Assembly: GCA_963725155.1 (NCBI GenBank)
Contig: CAVRXU010000009.1
Span: 62,001 to 126,000 of the forward strand
Source: DATDAH01 sp963725155
GTDB lineage: Bacteria; Actinomycetota; Acidimicrobiia; Acidimicrobiales; DATDAH01
DNA: 64,000 nt
Direction: 5' to 3'
Of this stretch, positions 24,585-33,767 are shown piece by piece (the stretch's first letter is position 1; the number at the start of each line of letters is the position of its first letter). The translations under genes were made by a program, and so were the position numbers. The notes beneath the pieces were generated by a model. That model had not been told where the DNA came from. It worked only from the letters and a program-made list of their open reading frames with translations, and did no database searches.

Positions 24585-24618
24585 CCCCTCCCGGCGTGGA
24601 CTGAGTCCCCCTGTACGA

Positions 24619-24652
24619 CCAGGGCGTCCAAGTAGGGTCCGGGACGCCCTGG
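24619..24652 (+). terminator. Strong hairpin after the CNB gene
   Basis: CCAGGGCGTCC (24619-24629) pairs perfectly with GGACGCCCTGG (24642-24652), 11-bp stem, 12-nt loop, 35 nt after the CNB stop. Confidence 0.55.
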
Positions 24653-24679
24653 CAAGACGCATCGGGGGAGGGCGCATCG

Positions 24680-24985
24680 ATGGCCCAGGCCTGTCGTGTT
24701 CGTCGTTCGCCGGGTTCGTCCGAACGACCCGGATCTACGTCTGTGTCGCTTTCCTGCCGCTCGTGGGGTTCCCCCATCCGCCCGAGGCCAGTGCCGCCAA
24801 GTCGACCGGAGCCTCGCCACCGAGGACGTCTACGCCCTCTACGCGGGCGACGCCATGCGGGTGGCGGCCGCGGACCGAACCGCCACCTATGACCTACGGG
24901 TCGACAACGTCGTGGACGGCTACAACCCGCGGGTCGCCGAGGGCACCGAGCAGGACGACACCGCCCGGTTCCTGATCAACCCCGG
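24680..24985 (+). pseudogene. Decayed partial copy of the secreted protein at 25780
   Basis: The 5' part (24680-24790) matches the signal-peptide region of the gene at 25780 (shared RRSPG and the run GATCTACGTCTG), but a 1-nt loss shifts the frame. The remainder (about 24800-24980) is nearly identical to 26703-26876, encoding ATEDVYALYAGDAMRV, YDLRVDNVVDGYNPR and VAEGTEQD. About 0.85 kb between these parts is missing and the copy stops before the intact gene's last 170 codons. So: internal deletion, frameshift and 3' truncation. It lies just upstream of the toxin-antitoxin pair. Confidence 0.85.
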
Positions 24986-25010
24986 CAGGCGGTCCGTCGA
25001 CAGCGCGGGC

Positions 25011-25430
25011 CTAGGTGAAGGGGTTCTGGATCCGAACCCCGGCCAGCACGGCGCCATCGGCCAGGTCCTCGGTGAGCAGGGTTTCGCACCCGGCGGTGGC
25101 CGCCGCCTGGACGATGAGCGTGTCCCACAGGGACAGCTGATGCCGATCGGCGAGGGCGATGCCGGCAAAGACGGACTCCTTGTCAGCCCCGACGACGGGG
25201 AGGGCGGCCATGGCGGAGACGGCCTGAAGAGCCAGCTCCGCCGACAGGGGCCGATCGAGCTTGCGGGTGACCGTCACATAGAACTCGGCCAGGACCTGGG
25301 TGCTGACCACCAAGGTCGGGTAGTCGCCCCCACCGGCAATGACGGCCCGAGCCCGCTCCTGCTTGACGGGTTCGCCGTCGTCGAAGGCGTAGACGACGAC
25401 GTTGGTGTCGAGGAAGGCGCTACCGCGCAT
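25011..25430 (-). CDS. PIN-domain toxin (VapC-like)
   Basis: A 139-residue PIN ribonuclease. Acidic active-site residues: Asp in FLDTNVVVYAF, Glu in LAEFYVTVTR, Asp in LWDTLIVQAA and TEDLADGAV. Toxins of this type cut RNA when freed from their antitoxin. Its start (ATG 25430; GTG 25442 is possible) overlaps the 3' end of the antitoxin by 11 nt, the usual coupled arrangement. The pair sits between an intact gene and its decayed copy. Confidence 0.85.
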   Translation of the reverse strand: MRGSAFLDTNVVVYAFDDGEPVKQERARAVIAGGGDYPTLVVSTQVLAEFYVTVTRKLDRPLSAELALQAVSAMAALPVVGADKESVFAGIALADRHQLSLWDTLIVQAAATAGCETLLTEDLADGAVLAGVRIQNPFT

Positions 25431-25653
25431 GGAGGTCGTCACGTGTCCATCGTCGCCCGCCGCGGCCGCTGCCGGCCGACGAGCGGCGCGACAGCTCGAC
25501 GAGACGCTGCCGAGCATCGGAGACCTCGTCGCTGCCGGCATAGGCGCTGAGGTAGTCGCGCACCACTGCGTTGACCGACGTTCCCTCCCTGACGGCGCGG
25601 ATTCGTGCTCGTTGCAAGAGAGCGGCGTCGATGGCCAGCGTCAAATTTGGCAC
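25420..25653 (-). CDS. Ribbon-helix-helix antitoxin (VapB-like)
   Basis: A 77-residue protein starting VPNLTLAIDAALLQRARIRA, an RHH-type DNA-binding region (strand, then helix REGTSVNAVVRDYLSAY), followed by a basic, flexible tail that should wrap the toxin. GTG 25653 lies exactly 6 nt after TACACT (25665-25660), so the mRNA is probably leaderless. Two CACGGGATC repeats cover this promoter and are the likely autoregulatory operator. Confidence 0.8.
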   Translation of the reverse strand: MPNLTLAIDAALLQRARIRAVREGTSVNAVVRDYLSAYAGSDEVSDARQRLVELSRRSSAGSGRGGRRWTRDDLHAR

Positions 25654-25679
25654 GGGATCAGTGTAACACGGGATCCGTG
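25651..25679. promoter_or_regulatory. Antitoxin operator: two 13-bp repeats over the promoter
   Basis: CACGGGATCAGTG (25651-25663) and CACGGGATCCGTG (25667-25679), 16 bp apart, each of form CACGG-GAT-C(A/C)GTG, with the -10-like TACACT on the minus strand between and inside them. Tandem short palindromes over the start site are typical of RHH antitoxin self-repression. Confidence 0.55.
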
Positions 25680-25779
25680 GAACGCTCCTACGACATCTCG
25701 CCACTGGCCTCCGGCATCATCAAGCGTGCGGTAGCCGCTCCTGGGCTCCATTCGGCCGAGCGCCGTCCGATGGTGACCG

Positions 25780-27396
25780 ATGAAGCATCGGATGGCCGGA
25801 GCCCGCCGCGTTGGTCGTTCGCCGGGGCTGGCCCGCACGACCGGGATCTACGTCTGCCTCGCCCTCGTGCCGCTCGTCGCCTTCACCCACCCGCCCGCCG
25901 CCGGCGCCACCGGCAACGTGGTGGTGATCGATCGGGCCGTCGGGACGGGCTCCGACGACGCCGAGCAGCGAGTGCGCCGGGGGACGATGGCCCTGACCAG
26001 CTCCGACATGGAGCTCAGCACGGACGGCAGCACCGTGCAGGCGATCGGGCTCCGCTTCACCGACATCGTTGTCCCCCCCGACGCCGCCATCACCGCGGCC
26101 TGGGTCCAGTTCCGGGTCGACGAGGTCTCGACCGGCGCCGCCTCGCTCACCATCGCCGGCCAGGCCGCCGACAACGCGCCGACCTTCACCGGCGGGCACG
26201 CCGATGTCTCCTCCCGGGCCCGCACCACCGCCACCGTGCACTGGGCCCCGCCGCCCTGGCGCAACGTCCACGCCGCCGGCACCCGCCAGCGCACCCCGGA
26301 CCTCGCCACCGTGATCGACGAGATCGTGAGCCGGCCGGGATGGGCCCCGGGCAACGCGCTGGCGCTGGTCATCAGGGGCACAGGGCGGCGCACCGCCGAG
26401 GCCTTCGAGGGCACCGGCGGCCCGGTCCTGCACCTCGAGTACGCCGCCAGCGGAGCGCAACCACCGGACGGGACGCCGTCGTTCACGAGCCGGAACGACG
26501 CCCTCGCCCGCCCCAACCTCGTGACCGCGCCCGGCCTCTGGACCACCTCCTACACCCAGCGCCGGCCGGCGACGGCGACCACCTATGACCTCCGTTCGTT
26601 CGTCTCGACCGCGTACCCGGCCTCGACGCTCTACGCCACCAGCTTCGGGAGCAGCAGCGCCGCCGTTGATCTCGTCACCGTGGGCGGGACCGTCCTCGGC
26701 CAGGTCGACCGGAACATGGCCACCGAGGACGTCTACGCCCTCTACGCCGGCGACGCCATGCGGGTGGCCACCGCGGACCGAACCGCCACCTATGACCTGC
26801 GGGTCGACAACGTCGTGGACGGCTACAACCCGCGGGTCGCCGAGGGCACCGAGCAGGACAACACCGCCCGGTTCCTGCTCGACGGCGCCTACATGACCTA
26901 CATCCGCGACAACGCCGTCGAAGACGACAACCTCATGAGCGGCACGATCCGGGACAGCCTCTTCGACGGCGTGTTCAACCTGCTGTCGGCCAAGCCCAGT
27001 ACCTCCCGCACCTACTCCAACACCAGCATGGTCGTGACCATCGACGGCGTCATCGCCCGCCTCCAGGCTCTGCCCGACGCCAGCGCGGCCGACGGGACCG
27101 CCCACAACAAGGTCTTCAAGTGGGCCGAGGAGCTGGCCGGCTCCGTGGTCGTCCGCGACAGCATCTTCTACCTCGAGGAAGTGCCGGAAGGCAGCTCCAG
27201 CAACATGCCGTTCCCCAGCGGCACCTACCAGAACGTCAGGGTCGTGCTCGGCCCCGGCTTCGACGGCGACCGCGACGGCGACGTCACCGACCTGGACTAT
27301 CCCGCCGCCCTTCCCGCGGGCGTCACCCAGTCACGCGACATCTCGATCTTCACCGCCGCCCGCGACACGTGGCTGGCGGCCCACGGCTACAACTGA
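25780..27396 (+). CDS. Large secreted protein, N-terminal beta module plus beta-helix-like C-terminus
   Basis: A 538-residue exported protein. Signal peptide about 1-45 (GIYVCLALVPLVAFTHPPAAGA). Residues about 48-230 form a module seen in bacterial surface proteins (MALTSSDMELSTDGSTVQAI, GLRFTDIVVPPDAAITAAWV, TGAASLTIAGQAADNAPTF, ALALVIRGTGRR). The second half has short repeating turns (VVDGYNPRVAEG, AVEDDNLMSGTIRDSLFDGV, GSVVVRDSIFYLEEV) that look like a right-handed parallel beta-helix, as in carbohydrate-active proteins. No catalytic site recognised. A damaged copy lies upstream. No clear ribosome site. Confidence 0.72.
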   Translation: MKHRMAGARRVGRSPGLARTTGIYVCLALVPLVAFTHPPAAGATGNVVVIDRAVGTGSDDAEQRVRRGTMALTSSDMELSTDGSTVQAIGLRFTDIVVPPDAAITAAWVQFRVDEVSTGAASLTIAGQAADNAPTFTGGHADVSSRARTTATVHWAPPPWRNVHAAGTRQRTPDLATVIDEIVSRPGWAPGNALALVIRGTGRRTAEAFEGTGGPVLHLEYAASGAQPPDGTPSFTSRNDALARPNLVTAPGLWTTSYTQRRPATATTYDLRSFVSTAYPASTLYATSFGSSSAAVDLVTVGGTVLGQVDRNMATEDVYALYAGDAMRVATADRTATYDLRVDNVVDGYNPRVAEGTEQDNTARFLLDGAYMTYIRDNAVEDDNLMSGTIRDSLFDGVFNLLSAKPSTSRTYSNTSMVVTIDGVIARLQALPDASAADGTAHNKVFKWAEELAGSVVVRDSIFYLEEVPEGSSSNMPFPSGTYQNVRVVLGPGFDGDRDGDVTDLDYPAALPAGVTQSRDISIFTAARDTWLAAHGYN

Positions 27397-27447
27397 TCAG
27401 GGGGCACCGGGCGGGCGGGCAGCCGCACCGCGGCTACCGCACGCGGT

Positions 27448-29010
27448 TCACGCCGTGCCCAGCCGCTCGAGCAGGTGATCACCGACGCGGAGCGCGTTGG
27501 CCATGGCGGTCAGGGCCGGGTTCACCGCGCCGATGCTGGGGAAGCAGCTCGTGTCGACGACGTAGAGGTTGTCCAGCTCGTGCGCCTTGCACTGGAGGTC
27601 CAGCACCGACGTTGCCGGGTCCGCGCCGAACCGACAGGTGCCCGCCTGGTGGGCGACGCCGGCCACGGGGATGGCGGTCTTCAGGTAGGCATGCCGAGGG
27701 ATCAGGTGGTCCGGGTGCATGCCCAGGTGACCGAGCATCGACTTGAGCTGCCGGTAGAGGCGGGTGCTCGCCTCCTTGTTGCCGACCTCGTAGCTGAGCT
27801 TGATGCTGCCGTCGCGCTCGAGGGTCACGCGATTCTCGGGCTGCGGTAGATCCTCGGTGGAGAGCCAGAAGTCGACGGCGTGGCTGGCGATGTCGCTGAG
27901 CACGCGGGTGGGCGCCAGCTTCGTCTCGATCGGCTTCTCGCCTCGGTACATCTCCTCGGTCGACTTGCCGACCATCTGGATGTTGCCCATCGGGTACGCG
28001 AAGTCGTCGGTGCCGAAGTAGAAGTCGTTGACGCCGAGGGTCTTCTGGAAGACCGTCGGGTTCGGCTCGTGGGACAGGGCGAGCACCGCCTGGCTGTTGT
28101 GGAACATGTAGTTGCGCCCCACCTGGTCGGACCCGTTGGCGAGGCCGTCGGGGTGCCGGTCGTTGGCTGACGCCAGGAGCAGCTTGGCCGTGTTGGCGGC
28201 CCCGCACGAGACGACCACCACATTCGCGGTGAGGATCTCGCGCTCGCCCCCGTGGTCCACCTCCACCTCCGTGACGACGGTGCCGGCGGGATTGGTGCCC
28301 AGTCGCACCACGGTCGCGTTGGTCAGCATCGTGACGTTCGGGTGCTGGAGCGCGGGGCGAACGCCGTGGACCTCGGCGTCAGACTTGGCGTGCAGCGGGC
28401 AGGGGAACCCGTCACAGAACCCGCAGCGCACGCACGTGCTGTCGGGCCGGTTCGATTCGTCGAGCATCACGCCGCACGGGGCGTGGAACGGGTGGTAGCC
28501 GGCGGCCGCGAGGTCGTCGGAGAGCTGTTGGATCCGGGGCTCGTGCGACAGCGCCGGGTACGGGTAGGGCCCACTCGAGGATGGCTCGGTCGGATCCTCG
28601 CCCCGGACGCCGTGCACGTCGTAGTGCTGCTCGGCGAGGGTGTAGTAGGGCTCCATCTCGTCGTACGAGATCGGCCAAGCGGGCGAGATCCCGCCGTGGT
28701 GGCGCAACTCGCCGAAATCCTCGCGGCGAAGGCGGTACAGCGCCGCGCCGTACAGCTTGGTGGCGCCGCCGACGAAGTAGTGGACCTGCGGCTGGAACGC
28801 CTTGCCCTTGGCATCGTGCCAGGTGTCGGGCGAGATGTAGCGGCTGTCGACGAACACCTCCTGGGCCGACCAGTTCTGTGGCTCGCGCGGCAGCCAGTCG
28901 CCCCGCTCGAGCAGGAGGATCCGCTGGCCCGACGGCGCGAGGTGCCGGGCGAGGGTGCCGCCACCGGCCCCGGTGCCGATGATGATGACGTCGTAGTCGC
29001 TGTCGCTCAT
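27448..29010 (-). CDS. GMC family oxidoreductase with cysteine motif
   Basis: A 520-residue FAD enzyme. FAD motif IIGTGAGGGTLARHLA at the N-terminus, YFVGGATKLYGAALYRLR, a cysteine cluster CVRCGFCDGFPC near 190-200, and the C-terminal VAHQAGTCRFGADPATSVLD and VDTSCFPSIGAVNPALT. Related to GMC sugar/alcohol dehydrogenases; the cysteines could be structural or hold a cofactor. ATG 29010 overlaps the stop of the GH15 gene as ATGA, so it is the last gene of the ndh-zwf-GH15-GMC operon. Glucose or a related sugar is a plausible substrate (inference). Confidence 0.85.
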   Translation of the reverse strand: MSDSDYDVIIIGTGAGGGTLARHLAPSGQRILLLERGDWLPREPQNWSAQEVFVDSRYISPDTWHDAKGKAFQPQVHYFVGGATKLYGAALYRLRREDFGELRHHGGISPAWPISYDEMEPYYTLAEQHYDVHGVRGEDPTEPSSSGPYPYPALSHEPRIQQLSDDLAAAGYHPFHAPCGVMLDESNRPDSTCVRCGFCDGFPCPLHAKSDAEVHGVRPALQHPNVTMLTNATVVRLGTNPAGTVVTEVEVDHGGEREILTANVVVVSCGAANTAKLLLASANDRHPDGLANGSDQVGRNYMFHNSQAVLALSHEPNPTVFQKTLGVNDFYFGTDDFAYPMGNIQMVGKSTEEMYRGEKPIETKLAPTRVLSDIASHAVDFWLSTEDLPQPENRVTLERDGSIKLSYEVGNKEASTRLYRQLKSMLGHLGMHPDHLIPRHAYLKTAIPVAGVAHQAGTCRFGADPATSVLDLQCKAHELDNLYVVDTSCFPSIGAVNPALTAMANALRVGDHLLERLGTA

Positions 29011-30902
29011 GTGAGCTCCTCCATGCGCTCCTGCACGATGATCCGGGCCGCGGCCTCGATGAGCGCCAGGTGCGAGAACGCCTGCGGGAAGTTGCCGAGG
29101 TGGTGCGCCGTGTCGGCGTCGAACTCCTCCGCGTAGAGCTCGAGGGGCGAGGCCACCCGCAGGAGGCGCTCCATCATGTCGCGGGCGCGCTGCGGCTCCC
29201 CGATGATCGCCAGGGCCGACACCAGCCAGAACGAGCAGATGAGGAAGGTCCCCTCCTTTCCGCTCAGGCCGTCGTCGGTCTCATCGGTGCGGTAGCGGAG
29301 GACGAACCCGTGGTCGGACAGCTCGTCAGCGATGGCCAGGACGCTCTTGTGCAGCCGCTCGTCGTCGCCGGGCAGGAACCCGAAGAGCGCCGCCAGCAGC
29401 GTCGACGCGTCGAGGGCGTCGGTGTCGTAGTGCTGGCGCAGGACGCCCCGGTCGTCGACGCCGTGGGCGAGGACGTCGGCCTTGATCTCATCGGCGACGC
29501 CCTGCCAGGTCGCCGCCAGGTCGGCGTCGCCGCGGATCTCGCCCAGCTTGGCGGCGCGGTCGAGCGCCACCCAGCACATGAGCTTCGACGACACGTAGTG
29601 CTGCGGCTTGCCCCGCGCCTCCCAGATGCCCTGATCCGGTTCTCTCCACACCTCCATGGCGCAGGCGGCCTGCGACTGGACGATCGGCCACAGCCCCCTG
29701 GGCAGGCGAGCGCTGCGCCTCGTGTGGAGCAGGATCGAGTCGAGGACGGCGCCGAACACGTCGTTCTGCCGCTGGTCGAACGCCCCGTTGCCGACGCGCA
29801 CGGGCCGGGCCCCCCGATAGCCCGTGAGGTCGTCGAGAGTGGTCTCGGCCAGGTTCCGCCGGCCGTCGATGCCGTACATGATCTGGAGCGCGCCGTTGTC
29901 ATTGGGCTCGAGGTCGGCGACGAACTGCATGAACTCGTCGGCCTCCCAGTCGAGGTCGAGGTAGTGCAGCGCCTGGAGCGTGAACGTCGCGTCCCGCATC
30001 CACGTGAAGCGGTAGTCCCAGTTGCGCTCGCCTCCGGGGGTCTCGGGCAATGACGTGGTGAGCGCGGCGACCGTCGCCCCCGTGGGCATGTAGGTCAAGC
30101 CCTTGATCGCCAGCGCCGACCGCTCGATGGCCTGTCGGTAGGGGTGGTCGGGGATGCGCGCCCGCGCCAGCCAGGCTCGCCAGAACCGGGTCGTGGCGGC
30201 CAAGCGGTCGCTCGCCTCCTCGACGTCGGTCGGCGCCGCGAGGCCCCCGGCCCACGAGAGCGCGCAGTACACGCGGTCGCCCGCCCGGAGGACGTGACGG
30301 GCCCGCGCTCGTCCCCCCTCGATGCCGAGGGCCAGGTCGGTCTGCAGCCTGATGGTCTGACCCGAGCCGCTGGCGTCGGCGCTGTGACGGCTCCCGTCCA
30401 CGAGCGTCCACTCGGCGGGTACCCGGCCGTAGTCGAACACCGGCTCGCACACGAGCTCGATCTCCACCTCACCCTCGATGCACTCGGCCGTCCGCACCAG
30501 CATGTGGTCGGCATCGTCGTCCGCCGGCGGTCGGGTGTGCGGCGTGACCTCGTCCTCCCCCTCGTGCGGCCCCAGGGTGAGCGCGTCACGGACGACGACC
30601 CAGCCACCCTTCGTGTGCCACGTCGTGATGAGGACGTTGGTGCCGGGCTCGTAGGCCCGCGCCGTCGGGACGTTGATCCCGAACGGCCCCAGTCGGAAGT
30701 ACCCCGCCTCGCGGTCGAGCAGGGTGGCGAAGATGCTGGACGCGTCGAAGCGCGGCACGCACAGCCAGCCGACAGCACCGTCGGGGGCGATCAGCGCGCC
30801 CGTGTGGCAGTCGGACAGGAACGCGTAGTGCTCGATCGGCGGGAAGGGAGACGCCATCGCCGCGCTCTGCTCGCGCGGCGCCGGGGCGGCGGAGCTGCTC
30901 AC
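29007..30902 (-). CDS. Glycoside hydrolase family 15 (glucoamylase/trehalase-like)
   Basis: A 631-residue cytoplasmic GH15 protein. N-terminal beta-sandwich (IEHYAFLSDCHTGALIAPDG, DASSIFATLLDREAGYFRLG), then the (alpha/alpha)6 barrel with NWDYRFTWMRDATFTLQAL, the catalytic-acid region WREPDQGIWEARG and the C-terminal LYAEEFDADTAHHLGNFPQA. Bacterial members of this type cleave alpha-glucosides or trehalose to glucose. GTG 30902 overlaps the zwf stop as GTGA; an ATG at 30914 is an alternative. Glucose release fits the neighbouring zwf and aldose epimerase. Confidence 0.87.
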   Translation of the reverse strand: MSSSAAPAPREQSAAMASPFPPIEHYAFLSDCHTGALIAPDGAVGWLCVPRFDASSIFATLLDREAGYFRLGPFGINVPTARAYEPGTNVLITTWHTKGGWVVVRDALTLGPHEGEDEVTPHTRPPADDDADHMLVRTAECIEGEVEIELVCEPVFDYGRVPAEWTLVDGSRHSADASGSGQTIRLQTDLALGIEGGRARARHVLRAGDRVYCALSWAGGLAAPTDVEEASDRLAATTRFWRAWLARARIPDHPYRQAIERSALAIKGLTYMPTGATVAALTTSLPETPGGERNWDYRFTWMRDATFTLQALHYLDLDWEADEFMQFVADLEPNDNGALQIMYGIDGRRNLAETTLDDLTGYRGARPVRVGNGAFDQRQNDVFGAVLDSILLHTRRSARLPRGLWPIVQSQAACAMEVWREPDQGIWEARGKPQHYVSSKLMCWVALDRAAKLGEIRGDADLAATWQGVADEIKADVLAHGVDDRGVLRQHYDTDALDASTLLAALFGFLPGDDERLHKSVLAIADELSDHGFVLRYRTDETDDGLSGKEGTFLICSFWLVSALAIIGEPQRARDMMERLLRVASPLELYAEEFDADTAHHLGNFPQAFSHLALIEAAARIIVQERMEELT

Positions 30903-32314
30903 GACGCCAACCATGGCGTGTGCCAGCGCCCGTGGCCGGCGACGATGTCGTCGCCGGCCGATGGCCCCCAGGATCCCTGCGCGTAGCTGTGCACCGGAGG
31001 TGGCGCATCGAGGAGCGGCTGCATGATCCGCCAGGTCTCCTCGACGACGTCCTGGCGGGTGAACCGCGTGCTCAGCCCGACCATCGCCGCGTGGAGCAGC
31101 ACCTCGTACGGCGTCTCGCCCTCGCCCCCCTCTTCGGAGAACTCCATGTCGAGATGGATCGTCTCGGGCCGCATCGAGCCCGCTCGCCGGGCGTCGAGGA
31201 GGAGGCGGACGCCCGTCGTGGGATCGAGCTTGATGACGAGCTGGTCGGGGTCCGGGTTGTGGTCGGTCAGGGCGAACCCCAGCTTGGGTGGACGGTCGAA
31301 GACGAGCCTGACCTCGGTCTGGGTCGCCGACAGGTGCTTCCCGGTGCGGATGAAGAAGGGAACGCCCGACCAGCGCCAGTTGTCGATGTCGAGCCGGAGG
31401 GCGGCGTACGTCTCGGTCGTCGAGTCGGCGGCGACGCCATCGGTGTCGAGGTAGCCCTCGTACTGGCCGCGCACGTAGTGCGCGGGGTCGGCGGTCTTGA
31501 CGGCACGGAAGACCGCGAGCTGCGCGTCCTTGATCGTCTCGGGGTCGCCCCCTGCGGGGGCCTCCATGGCCGTGGCCGCGACCACCTGCATGATGTGGTT
31601 GACCACGACGTCACGCAGCGCGCCGACCGGGTCGTAGAAGTGACCCCGGTCCTCCACCCCGAAGCTCTCGGCCATGGTGATCTGCACGCAGGCGAGGCTG
31701 TTCCGGTTCCAGACCGGCTCCAGCATCGTGTTGGCGAAGCGGAGGTAGAGGAGCTCCTCGAGGCCCATCTTCCCGAGGAAGTGATCGATCCGGTAGATCT
31801 GGGACTCGTCGAGGTACTGGTGGAGCTCGGCCGCCAGCGCGCTGGCCGAGCTCTGGTCGTGACCGAAGGGCTTCTCGACGACCACACGGGCCTGCGCGGT
31901 GAGGCCGGCCGTGGCCAGGCCCTTGACGACCGTGCCGAAGAGGAAGGGCGGGACCTCCAGGTAGAAGACCGGGTGCTCCGCACCCTTGGTGGCGATGGCG
32001 ACCTGCTCGAAGGTGGCCTCGTCGGCAAAGTCGCCCCGCACGTAGGAGAGCCGTGCCGCGAACCGGTCGAACACCTCAGGGTCGAGGACCTCCCCGGTTG
32101 CGACGATCGCGTCCCGGGCCCGCTCGCGGAGCTGGTCCTCGGTCACGTCATCGACCGCGACCCCGACGATGGGGCACGTCAGGAGCCCGCGGGCCTCGAG
32201 CCGGTACAGCGACCGGAAGGTCATCACGCGGGCGAGGTCTCCCGTGATCCCGAAGATCACGAAGACATCGGCCGGGTGAGCTGACGCGCTCCCCGGACTG
32301 TTGGGCGTTGGCAT
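30899..32314 (-). CDS. zwf: Glucose-6-phosphate 1-dehydrogenase
   Basis: A 471-residue enzyme making 6-phosphogluconolactone and NAD(P)H. NADP-binding IFGITGDLARVMTFRSLY, active-site YRIDHFLGKMGLEELLYLRF, substrate site VEKPFGHD, and FFIRTGKHLSATQTEVRLVF. Full length for the family. ATG 32314 has GAGGAG upstream. It begins 17 nt after the ndh frame ends and overlaps GH15 by 4 nt, so it is the second gene of a four-gene operon. No gnd or pgl is in the window. Confidence 0.93.
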   Translation of the reverse strand: MPTPNSPGSASAHPADVFVIFGITGDLARVMTFRSLYRLEARGLLTCPIVGVAVDDVTEDQLRERARDAIVATGEVLDPEVFDRFAARLSYVRGDFADEATFEQVAIATKGAEHPVFYLEVPPFLFGTVVKGLATAGLTAQARVVVEKPFGHDQSSASALAAELHQYLDESQIYRIDHFLGKMGLEELLYLRFANTMLEPVWNRNSLACVQITMAESFGVEDRGHFYDPVGALRDVVVNHIMQVVAATAMEAPAGGDPETIKDAQLAVFRAVKTADPAHYVRGQYEGYLDTDGVAADSTTETYAALRLDIDNWRWSGVPFFIRTGKHLSATQTEVRLVFDRPPKLGFALTDHNPDPDQLVIKLDPTTGVRLLLDARRAGSMRPETIHLDMEFSEEGGEGETPYEVLLHAAMVGLSTRFTRQDVVEETWRIMQPLLDAPPPVHSYAQGSWGPSAGDDIVAGHGRWHTPWLAS

Positions 32315-32331
32315 GGCTTGGCTCCTCTCGC

Positions 32332-33640
32332 TCAGTCCTCGTCCGTCTTCACCGTGATGCGACCAGGACGCTCGTGGGTGAACCCCGCCCACGTCCAGTC
32401 CACGAGTGCCTTGGCCCGGTCTTCACCGGTGGACAGCAGGGCGAGGTGGACCGCGCCCCACGCCAGCGCCGCGGTCTTGCCCTTGATCATCCGTCCCCCG
32501 TGCGTCTGGATCACCGCCGTGCCGCGACCGATGGTCGCCATCGTGCCCTTGTCGTCGTAGCGGAACGGCTGAGTGGCCTTGCCCTCCACGCACCTGCGCG
32601 ATGTTCTCGCCGGCCTGCTCGCCGGCCTGCAGCGCGACCGAGCCGAGCTGCGGTAGGACCGTGTCCGTCTTGGTGTCGGTGATCCACGCGATGTCGCCGA
32701 CCGTGAACACCTCGGGATGGCCGGCGACACTGAGATCAGGTTGGGCCGGGAGGCGATGGCCGTGTTCCAGCTCGACGCCGAGCGTCTCGACCACCGGGCT
32801 CGCTCGCAGGCCGGCGCCCCAGACCAGGGTGTGCGCGTCGAGCACGGTCCCCGACTTGAGCGTGACGCGGGTCGGCTCGACGGAGGCGACCACCTCGCCG
32901 AGCAGCACTTCGACGCCGCGCTTCTCGAGCTGGCGCTGCGTGTAGGCGCGGATGTCGGACTTGAACATCGACATGAGCGCCGGGCCGGCCTCCACGAGGA
33001 CGATCCGGGCCTTGTCCGTGGCCATGCCCGGGTAGTCCTGGGTGAAGTTGCTGTGGTACAGCTCGGCAAGGGCGCCGGCGCTCTCGATCCCCGTGGGTCC
33101 GCCCCCGACGACGACCACGTTGAGGGCGCCGTCCTCCACCAGGGCGGGGTCCTTGTCGGCGGCCTCCCAGCGCTCGAGCACGTGGTCCTTGAGGCGCACC
33201 GCGTCGGCCAGGGTGTACATCGGAAAGCCGTGCCGGCCTGCGCTGTCGACACCGAAGAACTCGACCTTCGCACCGAGCGCCAGGACCAGGTAGTCATAGG
33301 ACAGTGGCGCCATGTCCGTGAACCGCACCTCGCGCCGGCCGAGATCGATCCCGCCGACGTCGGCCATGTGGACCGTGACATTCGGCTGGTCGTGGAACAG
33401 ATCGCGCAGCGGGTGCCCGACCGCGGAGGGTTCGAGCAGGTCGGTGGCGACCTGGTAGAGGAGCGGCTGGAACGTGTGGTAGTCGTGCTTGTCGACCAGC
33501 GTGATGTCCACGTCAGCGTGCTTCAGCTTCCGAGCGGCACCGATGCCCCCGAAGCCCCCACCGAGGATGAGCACGGCCGGACGCTGGCTGTCCTGGTGTC
33601 CGTTGGTCGCCTCGCGGCTGCTGGGTGACGCCATCGCCAT
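32332..33640 (-). pseudogene. ndh: Type II NADH dehydrogenase, frameshifted
   Basis: An NDH-2-like flavoprotein encoded in two frames. Frame 1 (from ATG 33640) holds the FAD motif VLILGGGFGGIGAARKLKHA, the NADH motif VVVVGGGPTGIESAGALAEL, and HPEVFTVGDIAWI. It continues to about 32600 (GEQAGENIAQ), where the frame breaks. The C-terminus (VEGKATQPFRYDDKGTMATI, ALAWGAVHLALLSTGEDRAK) is in another frame and ends at 32332. One base change near 32590-32600 would restore a normal-length enzyme, so a read error is as likely as real loss. GAGGAG lies 7 nt before the start. First gene of the zwf operon. Confidence 0.82.
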
Positions 33641-33767
33641 CGCCGTGCTCCTCACGCCGTCCACCCGACCCTAGAGGAGGGTGTCGGCGCCGAGGTCACC
33701 CGCCGGGGATGAAATTCGGTGCGGCCGGGTGACGAGCGAACGAACCGGAGGTGGCGGCCGCTCGTCG

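Noticed and set aside
24596..24606. GGACT-G-AGTCC near the CNB gene end as a DosR site
   Set aside because: The spacer is one base short and it is followed by a terminator hairpin and a pseudogene, so no target gene makes sense.
25011..25653. Toxin-antitoxin pair as the edge of a mobile element
   Set aside because: No integrase, transposase or terminal repeats nearby; base composition is like the surroundings.
27419..27435. AGCCG-CACCG-CGGCT hairpin as terminator between convergent genes
   Set aside because: Only a 5-bp stem and no T-tract; hairpins this short are expected by chance in this GC-rich sequence.
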